From Paramixta manurensis (GTDB taxonomy: Bacteria; Pseudomonadota; Gammaproteobacteria; Enterobacterales; Enterobacteriaceae), in NCBI RefSeq assembly GCF_013285385.1, contig NZ_CP054212.1, positions 1,054,001 to 1,118,000 on the forward strand: 64,000 nt of DNA, read 5' to 3'. Under the pieces are notes generated by a model, which ran no database searches, was not told the DNA's origin, and worked only from the letters and a program-made list of their open reading frames with translations. This document shows, one piece after another, positions 55,351 to 62,951 of the stretch. A program made the translations under genes and the position numbers. How positions within the stretch are numbered: the stretch's first letter is position 1; the number at the start of each line of letters is the position of its first letter.

Positions 55351-55752
55351 ATGAGTGTTCTTGTCATCGCGGTATTGCTTGGTTTAATTCCGGCATTTAT
55401 CGCGAAAAATAAAGGCCGATCCTTTGGTACTTGGTGGTTGTATGGAGCCCTCCTGTTCATCGTGGCGATAATCCATGTACTTCTAATCTCTCCAAGCCAG
55501 GAAGGTTTAGCAAATAATCAGGCTAGAGAGGGATTGCGAGACTGTCCGTTCTGCGCAGAACCAATCAAATTTCAGGCGTTAAAATGTAAGCATTGTGGCA
55601 GCGAAGTAGAACCCGTTTTGGTTTCATCCTCTGTAATAGTAAGTCCACAATCGAAATATACTGGAACACAGGTGGCGTGGAAAAGAGTGGGTATATTGGT
55701 AGCCATCGTTGTAATTGTAATGGCATTTATGCACTTTTCTGGTCATGCTTAG
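55351..55752 (+). CDS. Membrane protein with a zinc ribbon
   Basis: A 133-residue protein from ATG 55351. Two N-terminal hydrophobic segments (MSVLVIAVLLGLIPAFIA; WLYGALLFIVAIIHVLLI) are followed by a four-Cys zinc ribbon (CPFCAEPIKFQALKCKHCG) and a C-terminal helix (VGILVAIVVIVMAFMHF). The function is unknown; this design is seen in many small envelope-associated proteins. Confidence 0.75.
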   Translation: MSVLVIAVLLGLIPAFIAKNKGRSFGTWWLYGALLFIVAIIHVLLISPSQEGLANNQAREGLRDCPFCAEPIKFQALKCKHCGSEVEPVLVSSSVIVSPQSKYTGTQVAWKRVGILVAIVVIVMAFMHFSGHA

Positions 55753-55762
55753 GGATGGAGAT

Positions 55763-55928
55763 GTGAAGAAGGCCTTAATATTTATAGCAATAGGATTGCT
55801 GTCGTCAACATTACTTGGTTGTAAGCCATCTGATGATGAAGCTATCAGTTTTGGTCAACAAGATATAGCTTCGACCCTTAAGGATCCTAACAGCGTAAAC
55901 TATAGGTCGGTGCGCTTTATTGAAGATC
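55763..55928 (+). pseudogene. Lipoprotein gene cut by an IS3-family element
   Basis: Starts at GTG 55763 (VKKALIFIAIGLLSSTLLGCKPSDD, lipobox LLGC) and reads DIASTLKDPNSVNYRSVRFIED before the IS end at 55929. The 3' part is not found beyond the IS, so a deletion probably went with the insertion. Confidence 0.75.
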
Positions 55929-55991
55929 TGAATCGCCACAGGTTTAACAGACACCTCAGAGTCATTTAAGATGACTTAAAGAGAGGTGCCC

Positions 55992-56270
55992 ATGAGCGGT
56001 AAGCGTTATCCTGAAGAGTTTAAAATTGAAGCAGTCAAACAGGTTGTTGATCGTGGTCATTCTGTTTCCAGTGTTGCAACACGTCTCGATATCACCACTC
56101 ACAGTCTTTACGCCTGGATAAAGAAGTACGGTCCGGATTCTTCCACTCATAATGAACAGTCAGATGCTCAGGCCGAGATCCGCCGTCTTCAGAAAGAGTT
56201 GAAGCGGGTTACGGACGAACGGGACATATTAAAAAAAGCCGCGGCGTACTTCGCAAAGCTGTCCGACTGA
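55992..56270 (+). CDS. IS3-family transposase OrfA
   Basis: A 92-residue OrfA (MSGKRYPEEFKIEAVKQVVDRGHSVSSVATRLDITTHSLYAWIKKYG) with HTH and leucine zipper ending LKKAAAYFAKLSD. Confidence 0.92.
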   Translation: MSGKRYPEEFKIEAVKQVVDRGHSVSSVATRLDITTHSLYAWIKKYGPDSSTHNEQSDAQAEIRRLQKELKRVTDERDILKKAAAYFAKLSD

Positions 56271-57139
56271 GGTACGCCTTTATCCGCGACAACAGCCGTT
56301 GCTGGCCTGTTCGTTTGCTCTGTAGGGTTCTGGATGTCCATCCGAGTGGATTTTATTTCTGGCTTAAGCAGCCACATTCACAGCGTCACCAGACAGACCA
56401 GATGCTGACCGGGCAGATCAAACAGTTCTGGCTTGAGTCTGGCTGCGTCTATGGTTATCGCAAGATCCATCTCGATCTACGTGATACCGGACAGCAGTGC
56501 GGAGTGAACCGGGTCTGGCGACTGATGAAGCGTGCCGGAATAAAAGCTCAGGTTGGGTACCGCAGCCCACGTGCACGTAAAGGAGAAGCCAGCATCGTGA
56601 CATCCAACAGGCTCCAGCGGCAGTTCAATCCGGACTCACCGGATGAGCGTTGGGTGACGGACATAACCTACATCCGAACCCACGAAGGCTGGCTGTATCT
56701 GGCCGTGGTGGTTGACCTGTTCTCCCGAAAAGTTATCGGCTGGTCAATGCAACCCCGCATGACAAAAGAGATTGTCCTGAACGCATTACTTATGGCGGTG
56801 TGGAGGCGTAATCCTCAAAAGCAGGTACTGGTTCACTCTGATCAGGGCAGTCAGTACACGAGCCATGAGTGGCAGTCGTTCCTGAAATCACACGGTCTGG
56901 AAGGCAGCATGAGTCGTCGCGGTAACTGCCATGACAACGCGGTTGCGGAAAGCTTTTTCCAGCTTCTGAAACGCGAACGGTTTAAGAAAAGGCTCTACGG
57001 AACGAGAGACGAAGCCAGAAGCGATATTTTTGATTATATCGAAATGTTTTATAACAGTAAGCGTCGGCATGGTTCGAGCGAGCAGATGCCACCGGCTGAA
57101 TATGAAAACCTATATTATCAACGGCTCAGAAGTGTCTAG
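56262..57139 (+). CDS. IS3-family transposase OrfB (frameshift product)
   Basis: The DDE domain is complete: VTDITYIRTHEGWLYL (D), VHSDQGSQYTSHEW (D) and NAVAESFFQLLKRE (E), ending GSSEQMPPAEYENLYYQ. The frame opens at about 56262, inside orfA; an internal start lies at 56315. Confidence 0.9.
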
Positions 57140-57328
57140 ATTATCCGTGGCGATTCACCATCAAAAGCCCGAGTACTACGAGTAATAGTCTTTTATCAAC
57201 CGAATAGTTATATACATTTGTCGCGTTGTTGATGTCTCCATCATGGTGTTTTATGGTTTATGTGACCCAAATTCTGGAACGGTTACAGACCGAGCGCTAT
57301 GATGAGGCGTGCTTAATAACATGGATGC

Positions 57329-57775
57329 GTGAGTATGGATACGGTTGAGCAGATTAACGGCTATTTTTATAAAGGGATGTGGAACTTATCACCTGGCGAA
57401 CTTGCTTTCTGGATTCTGGTCGATGAGGCAGAAAAGCAATTAGACGGTATAGATATTTTTGCATTTGCCACAATCGTAGGTAGCTTTAACCTAATTCACG
57501 TTCCAGGAAAACCCAATACAGCAACACGCGGAACCAGTCTTCTATCATTAGGGCTACGCAGGATGATCTCTTATCGGTTAGACACTCGCTGGCGGTCTCC
57601 TACATGGAAGACGTTAATTAATGGTCAATGGGCGAGAACATCTAGTTTAGGAGGTCTGATTGGAAGGTGGTTACCTTGGGTAGGGGTTGCGATCACGTTA
57701 TATGATATCACCCTAATTTCACACAGGACTATCTGGCATTACAACCTCATGGTTCGACCTGAGGATAGGATATGA
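57329..57775 (+). CDS. Membrane-associated protein of unknown function
   Basis: A 148-residue protein (start GTG 57329; ATG 57335 also possible). A hydrophobic C-terminal segment (GLIGRWLPWVGVAITLYDITLI) suggests membrane insertion. The middle FAFATIVGSFNLIHVPGKPNTATRGTSLLSLGLRRMI looks globular and basic. I recall phage-borne proteins with this layout beside DUF1493 genes but cannot give a function. It overlaps the next gene (ATGA), so the two are probably one unit. Confidence 0.7.
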   Translation: MSMDTVEQINGYFYKGMWNLSPGELAFWILVDEAEKQLDGIDIFAFATIVGSFNLIHVPGKPNTATRGTSLLSLGLRRMISYRLDTRWRSPTWKTLINGQWARTSSLGGLIGRWLPWVGVAITLYDITLISHRTIWHYNLMVRPEDRI

Positions 57776-58095
57776 AGCTATTAGATGCTGCTGTATTAGA
57801 ATTTGCAAGAGACGAGTTACGCTGCAAAGATCTTGATATTGATTCATCTCTCAGTACCGGGGAGTTTCTAACGGTTCGCGAAGATGTTTATGAACTGCTT
57901 GATAAGTATGCAGAAGTTTTTAATGTTGATTGTAGCTCAATTAACTGGCGGAAATATTTCCCTATACAGATATTACCCTTCTTACCCAATGGCATATTAC
58001 CTAATAGATTAAGATCCGATCGGCACAAAGCTTCTCCACTAACCATAAAAATGCTCATTGAGTCCGCCAAAGCGGGGCGTTGGCTTTACGATTAA
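57772..58095 (+). CDS. DUF1493 protein
   Basis: A 107-residue acidic protein with the DUF1493 ending LTIKMLIESAKAGRWLYD. The family has an acyl-carrier-like helical fold in structure predictions, without proven function. ATGA overlap with the upstream membrane protein gene suggests a partner or immunity role, as an inference. Confidence 0.82.
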   Translation: MKLLDAAVLEFARDELRCKDLDIDSSLSTGEFLTVREDVYELLDKYAEVFNVDCSSINWRKYFPIQILPFLPNGILPNRLRSDRHKASPLTIKMLIESAKAGRWLYD

Positions 58096-58125
58096 TGGCC
58101 CGCAAGCATTCTGTTTTAAAACACT

Positions 58126-58392
58126 TTAAACGTCGTCAAGCGTATGATTGACAACAATCTCCAGTGTCTTATAAATCCTGTCGGCTTGCGCTGCATCGCT
58201 GGTTAGTTCTAATGCGTTGATCAGCGATAAAATGATGGCTTTATTGGTTAAATGCCCGTCCTCGGCAACAATATTGCGAATTATCGTGCCTAATAATGCC
58301 GACTCCTCGGCCAACATATCACCTGCGCGCCGGAAGTATTGCGCCAGCTCGGTATCATATAATGCAGAGTGAATATCAATTTTTTCAGACAT
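58126..58392 (-). CDS. ariR: AriR (YmgB) connector protein
   Basis: An 88-residue helical dimer, the K-12 length (MSEKIDIHSALYDTELAQYFRRAGDMLAEESALLG). AriR acts in biofilm and acid resistance, partly through the Rcs system. It is the last gene of the leftward ycgZ-ymgA-ariR set. Confidence 0.9.
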   Translation of the reverse strand: MSEKIDIHSALYDTELAQYFRRAGDMLAEESALLGTIIRNIVAEDGHLTNKAIILSLINALELTSDAAQADRIYKTLEIVVNHTLDDV

Positions 58393-58444
58393 AACGCTGT
58401 TCCTGTACCTACATCGTTATTCATTATTACTGACAACCAGAATG

Positions 58445-58738
58445 TCAGTGTTTTTTATTGGTTTCCGACAGCGGTTTACTTCCAAACAGGGGGTGAACAT
58501 TATCGCCACTCTGTTGTTCACGCAAAGCCCTACGCCGACCAGAAGCCATGTTATTTTTGACTTCTGTAATAACACGCGCAATCAGTTCCCGACGCTGCCT
58601 GTTCGGCTCACCCGCTTCCATGGTACGTAACTGCCCAATCAGCGACTGGTTAGTTACCGGGCCATTTTCTTTAAAAAGAGACAGAACCGCCTCTCCAATG
58701 ATTTCATCTGTTAGCCGATCGATTTCACTTCTGTTCAT
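58445..58738 (-). CDS. ymgA: YmgA connector protein
   Basis: A 97-residue YmgA-like protein (RLTDEIIGEAVLSLFKENGPVTNQSLIGQLRTMEAG), a few residues longer than in K-12. In E. coli YcgZ, YmgA and AriR signal through RcsC/RcsD to lower curli and raise colanic acid. Confidence 0.85.
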   Translation of the reverse strand: MNRSEIDRLTDEIIGEAVLSLFKENGPVTNQSLIGQLRTMEAGEPNRQRRELIARVITEVKNNMASGRRRALREQQSGDNVHPLFGSKPLSETNKKH

Positions 58739-58876
58739 AACTGCATCTCTGATTGCCGCCGTGTTCCGGATTTTTAACGCGGCATGAACCTGTTCTCCTG
58801 AAAAGAAAGTCAGTTTACGATAACTGGCCCGTCAGTGTTAACACATCGCAATCTGATGATTTGCCCGGTTGGCTTT

Positions 58877-59122
58877 TCAGGCTTCATTACTGAACAGCAG
58901 ACCGATCAACGTATGATAGTGCCGTTCTTCTTCAGCCCCAGATGCCAGTTCAAGGCGGCGAAGCAGTTTGGTGCAAAGAGATTTCCGGTTCAGGTTCCGG
59001 CCATCCTTGAGGATTTCGACTACAATCTGTCCTAGCGTTTCCTGCTGCGAAGGTAAAGTCGCCTGGTTGAAATATTGAGCAATAGCGTTTTCTGTATTCG
59101 GAGCATAGCCGTTCTGACGCAT
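58877..59122 (-). CDS. ycgZ: YcgZ connector protein
   Basis: An 81-residue protein close to K-12 YcgZ (NAIAQYFNQATLPSQQETLGQIVVEILKDGRNLNRKSLCTKLL). It heads the leftward operon, whose promoter is the target of the BluR repressor in E. coli. Confidence 0.92.
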   Translation of the reverse strand: MRQNGYAPNTENAIAQYFNQATLPSQQETLGQIVVEILKDGRNLNRKSLCTKLLRRLELASGAEEERHYHTLIGLLFSNEA

Positions 59123-59423
59123 ACCAGACCCTCTTTATTAATCAGACAAAGGAAAATTCGATAGAGAAGTTGTACAGATTTAATTTGTTTGTATAAGTAT
59201 GGTGACCGGTTAGTTAAAATTGCTTTATGCAAAAAGTGCTATTTGGTTTATTTCAGAACCTAAGGTCAGACTAAGACGGGAGAGGCGGCAACAGGTCATC
59301 GCTTCTGCCTTGTTAAGCTAACCTCTGTTTTTTAACGCTGTTATTGGGAAGAATCTTGCGCGACGTAGGGCCAAAGTATTTGTTAAGGTAACCTTTTATC
59401 CGCTTCCTCCAATCCGGAACCTT
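59123..59423. promoter_or_regulatory. ycgZ/bluF divergent control region
   Basis: About 300 bp with no gene. An imperfect repeat around 59171-59200 (TTGTACAG...TTTGTATAAG) near the ycgZ side is a candidate MerR-type site, as BluR belongs to that family. I cannot confirm it. Confidence 0.4.
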
Positions 59424-60635
59424 ATGCTCACAACTATCATTTACCGTAGCCATATCGATGATGGCGTCCCTGTCAGTACATTAGAAAGCATGGTCGCGGC
59501 GGCAAATGTGAAAAACAGCCATGCCGATGTAACCGGCATCTTGCTGTTCAACGGTACGCATTTTTTCCAGTTGCTTGAAGGGCCAGAAGAGAGCGTCTTC
59601 GCGATTTATCGACGTATTTGTGAAGATACGCGTCACTATAATCTGGTTGAGCTGTTGTGTGACTATGCGCCTTCGCGCCGGTTCGGTAGCACAGGGATGG
59701 AACTGTTTGATTTAAGAGAGCATGACCGGGATAAGGTGCTCCAGGAAGTATTGAACAAAAGTACCTCAAAATATCAACTGGCTTATGACGATCGTGCGCT
59801 ACGGTTCTTCCGCACCTTTGTTGAGGCGACGGAAAGACAAAACTATTTCGAAATTCCGCCCGGCGACTCTTGGGATTTTGTTCCTGACGAGGATGTACTG
59901 TCATCTGAGAGCATACCGCCAATCGCAGAGGTGGCATGCAGCTTTGCTTTTCAACCGGTGATTGATCCACTCGCCCGCGAAGTGGTCTCGCTGGAAGCAC
60001 TTCTGCGAACGCCGGACGGCAACTCACCGGAAACCTATTTCAATGCGCTATCTGGCGATGATATTTACGCCGCCGATCTCAGCAGTAAGAAAGTCGCTTT
60101 CGCCATGGCGGCCGCGTTAAACCTGCGGAAACAAATGCTGTCGGTCAATCTTTTACCCATGACACTGGTAAATGTACCGGGAGCGGTAAACTTTCTTCTG
60201 CAAGAAATTAAGCAGAACGGTTTGGTGCCCGAACAGATTCTGGTCGAGTTTACTGAAAGCGAAGTCATTTCACGTTTGGAAGAGTTTACTGGTGCAGTCA
60301 GGCAACTTAAGGCGGCAGGCATTAGCGTGGCGATCGATGACTTTGGCGCCGGCTTTGCTGGCCTGTTGTTGCTGGCGCAGTTTCAACCCGATCGGGTGAA
60401 GATAAACCGCGATCTTATCCGGGATGTACATAAAAGCGGTCCTCGCCAAGCCATCATTCAGGCGATTATCCAGTGCTGCACTTCGCTGGAAATATCGGTC
60501 ACTGCGGTAGGGGTTGAAAAACCGGAAGAGTGGATGTGGCTTGAATCTGCGGGCATTACCACTTTTCAGGGCTATCTGTTTGCGGCACCAATGCATAACG
60601 GCATTCCTTCGGTGGCGTGGCCGGAGAAGAAGTAA
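59424..60635 (+). CDS. bluF: Blue-light sensor BluF (YcgF), BLUF-EAL
   Basis: A 403-residue protein, the K-12 length. The BLUF flavin domain (1-93) has Y7, N31 and Q49, the photocycle residues. The EAL domain starts near 165. It has E191-A-L, N242, E275, D305-D306, K326, E365 and Q382, the full set of catalytic and metal-binding residues of active phosphodiesterases. From memory, E. coli BluF lacks several of these (EAI for EAL, D-H for D-D, A for E) and acts only as an anti-repressor of BluR. This copy may also cleave c-di-GMP in light. Confidence 0.95.
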   Translation: MLTTIIYRSHIDDGVPVSTLESMVAAANVKNSHADVTGILLFNGTHFFQLLEGPEESVFAIYRRICEDTRHYNLVELLCDYAPSRRFGSTGMELFDLREHDRDKVLQEVLNKSTSKYQLAYDDRALRFFRTFVEATERQNYFEIPPGDSWDFVPDEDVLSSESIPPIAEVACSFAFQPVIDPLAREVVSLEALLRTPDGNSPETYFNALSGDDIYAADLSSKKVAFAMAAALNLRKQMLSVNLLPMTLVNVPGAVNFLLQEIKQNGLVPEQILVEFTESEVISRLEEFTGAVRQLKAAGISVAIDDFGAGFAGLLLLAQFQPDRVKINRDLIRDVHKSGPRQAIIQAIIQCCTSLEISVTAVGVEKPEEWMWLESAGITTFQGYLFAAPMHNGIPSVAWPEKK

Positions 60636-60765
60636 AACCGTCAGGGCAGAGGAAGAGATAACACACCTGAGAGCTTCCTCTGCCGCTGCCCGCGATAAAG
60701 ATAAAAGAGTATCGTCGCGAAACAATCTCTGTCACACTGTATAAATATCCAACCCTGGAGGTAGT

Positions 60766-60966
60766 GTGGCCGATGAAAGATGCCTTACCACGGATTTATA
60801 TGCCCTGATAGGTTCAGCTGCCGGGGAGTTTATCGCGGACGATCGCGCGTTTGGAATTCATGACCTCATACTTACATTGCATACCAGACAATCCGGTCTA
60901 AAAGAGGGCGAGTGTCGCCAGTTGTATGATTCTGTTATCCGCCTGCTTGCGGGGCTGATGCATTAA
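60766..60966 (+). CDS. Small AriR/YmgB-like protein downstream of bluF
   Basis: A 66-residue protein from GTG 60766 with TGGAGG at 60756-60761. The helix pattern GIHDLILTLHTRQSGLKEGECRQLYDSVIRLLAGL resembles the last two helices of AriR (NKAIILSLINALELT...). It takes the place where K-12 has bluR. I call it AriR-like at moderate confidence; its role is unknown. Confidence 0.6.
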   Translation: MADERCLTTDLYALIGSAAGEFIADDRAFGIHDLILTLHTRQSGLKEGECRQLYDSVIRLLAGLMH

Positions 60967-60977
60967 AGACTTTACTA

Positions 60978-60996
60978 CCTGAGTCGCTAACTCAGG
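60978..60996 (+). terminator. Hairpin after the AriR-like gene
   Basis: CCTGAGT-CGCTA-ACTCAGG is a perfect 7-bp stem just after the stop codon; no T run follows. Confidence 0.4.
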
Positions 60997-61043
60997 GCTA
61001 ACCCCCGTCGGTTAAACCCCCTCTATGCCTGGCATAGCGCCGC

Positions 61044-62645
61044 TTATGCGGCGGTGAGGCGGAACTGCTGCGCGCGCTGCGCCAGGCGATCGGAGAGCTC
61101 CCGCAACTGTGCGGCAGCTTGTACTTGCCGGGCATTAAGTCCTTCGCTTTGCTGCAATTGGGCGCTCATTTCTACCACTTCCTGGGCAATTTTACTTACG
61201 CGGTGGCTCTGGGCCATGGTGTTGTGCTGCAACTCATTCAGTTGTACCACCACGCCGGATACCGCTCCGCTGATTTGGGTAAACAGCGTTTCAAGGGTTT
61301 TTACCTTATCGAAACCGTCATTAACATGCTGCCGCGTGTGCTGAATCAGGCCATCGATTTGCCGGGTAGATTGCCCACTCTGCTGCGATAGCAAGCCAAT
61401 CTCTTTCGCCACCACCGAAAAGCTGCGGCCATATGCGCCCGCGTGTGCAGATTCGATGGCCGCGTTCAGTGCCAGCAAGCGCGTCTGTAACGACAAGTTA
61501 TCCAGCATGCCGACAATTCCGGCGATATCGCCCGATGCAGCGACAATTTGCTGCATCTGCATTTCCATGTTACCGACTTCGCGCGCGCAGTTATGCATCA
61601 GTTCATCGACCGACTGCGCTTCGCGCGTCGCATGTTGTGAGAACTGGGCGCCATTTTCCACCTCTTCGGAGACGCGATGCAAACGCTGCGATAAATGGTG
61701 AAAGCTGGCATTCTGCGCCTGGTGCTGCTGCATCGCTTGCTGATTATGCTGTTGCATATTTTCAGCCCCGGCCGCCACGCTCATCGCCACGCTATTAATA
61801 TCGCTGACAATCTGCTGTAAGCCGTGGCGCATGGTATCAATCGAGTGAAATAACTGGCGAGTTTCCAGCGACTGTCGGCGCGGCGTTTCAAGGCTGGCAA
61901 CCAAGTCACCGGTAGCAATCTGCGCCAGTTGGGCATTGGCGCGCCGCAATGGCAACAGCACGCCACGCATCAACAGCCACGCACCTGGCAGTAATAGCCC
62001 CATCAGCAAGGCATTCACCACTAAAGACATATTACGGCTCTGCTTGAGGGTATTGAGCGTGCTGTGGTTAACCTGACTAAGCTGATGATTAGCCTGTTGG
62101 ATCTCGCTAAACCAGGCATCGTTAAATTGCTGCTGGAATGCTTGCATTGGAACCATAAAAAACGCGTTAATGTCGTTGGTCGCCAGGCCTTTTAGTTGCT
62201 CCTGTAAACCCTCGGTCAGTAGGGCGAAACTCTGCGCCAGCGGGCTATCGGCTCGGGCATGATATGCCGCGAATAATGTTTGCGCCTGTCGGAGTGAATC
62301 ATTGGCGGCGGCGGCGAGGCTTTTCCAACTGTCCACCGAGCCACTCTCCTTGTCCTGCATCAAATAGATACCGGCGCGATGGCTGTTGTCGCTGGCGGTG
62401 AGCAATTCAATACGCGCTTTATCCAACAGCGTCAGCCTTTCGCGCAGATGGTTGGCTTGTTCCAGTGAAGTTTGTGTCTGCGTGACGTGCTGGCTTAATA
62501 GCCATACGCTGGCAAATTGCAGTAAACAAAACAGAACGATAAACAGGAGAAACTGGCTCAGTAAGCTGGCCAGCCAGCGCGGCTTACGTAACGCCAAACC
62601 GGTACGCAGCCGCAGTGGTAAGGTGATAACAGAAAGGAGTGACAT
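61044..62645 (-). CDS. Methyl-accepting chemotaxis protein
   Basis: A 533-residue chemoreceptor from ATG 62645 with GGAGG spaced 7 bp. TM1 lies at about 27-50, a four-helix periplasmic domain to about 200, TM2 at about 200-225, then HAMP and the signalling domain. The hairpin tip (LSLQTRLLALNAAIESAHAG-Y-GRSFSVVAKEIGLLSQQSG) is recognisable but differs from Tar at several places, and the C-terminus (AQQFRLTAA) lacks the NWETF receptor-methylase tether. Ligand unknown. Confidence 0.88.
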   Translation of the reverse strand: MSLLSVITLPLRLRTGLALRKPRWLASLLSQFLLFIVLFCLLQFASVWLLSQHVTQTQTSLEQANHLRERLTLLDKARIELLTASDNSHRAGIYLMQDKESGSVDSWKSLAAAANDSLRQAQTLFAAYHARADSPLAQSFALLTEGLQEQLKGLATNDINAFFMVPMQAFQQQFNDAWFSEIQQANHQLSQVNHSTLNTLKQSRNMSLVVNALLMGLLLPGAWLLMRGVLLPLRRANAQLAQIATGDLVASLETPRRQSLETRQLFHSIDTMRHGLQQIVSDINSVAMSVAAGAENMQQHNQQAMQQHQAQNASFHHLSQRLHRVSEEVENGAQFSQHATREAQSVDELMHNCAREVGNMEMQMQQIVAASGDIAGIVGMLDNLSLQTRLLALNAAIESAHAGAYGRSFSVVAKEIGLLSQQSGQSTRQIDGLIQHTRQHVNDGFDKVKTLETLFTQISGAVSGVVVQLNELQHNTMAQSHRVSKIAQEVVEMSAQLQQSEGLNARQVQAAAQLRELSDRLAQRAQQFRLTAA

Positions 62646-62951
62646 CGAACGCCTCCAAAAAATAAAAAGGAGTATTAAGATGTCAGATGACAGTTTGGTG
62701 ACAGCGCACCTAATTCTGCGGAAAACAACATAAATCACGGACTTAAATAAAATTATGTCCCGGAGTCCCCGCGTAATCGCTCCTTCCCGCGTTAACCATT
62801 AGCCAGGGCCTTCACTGGCCCCTGGCCCAACGAGCGCGACGGTGGGATGTGCTGATGTCATCATTATCCTCCGATCCAGATGGTGATTTACCGCGTTAAG
62901 CGCCCGGAGACCATAACATATTTTTCTACGTGACTTGCTTTGGTGCGTGGG

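Larger units (their letters stand above)
55929..57157 (+). mobile_element. IS3-family element (1229 bp)
   Basis: Inverted ends TGAATCGCCAC at 55929 and GTGGCGATTCA ending at 57157. It carries orfA and orfB joined by an A7G frameshift (56227-56234) and looks intact. No clean target duplication is visible (ATC / CCA). Confidence 0.88.

Noticed and set aside
60270..60725. 151-codon frame opposite bluF
   Set aside because: Antisense to the EAL domain whose catalytic motifs are complete; no start signals.
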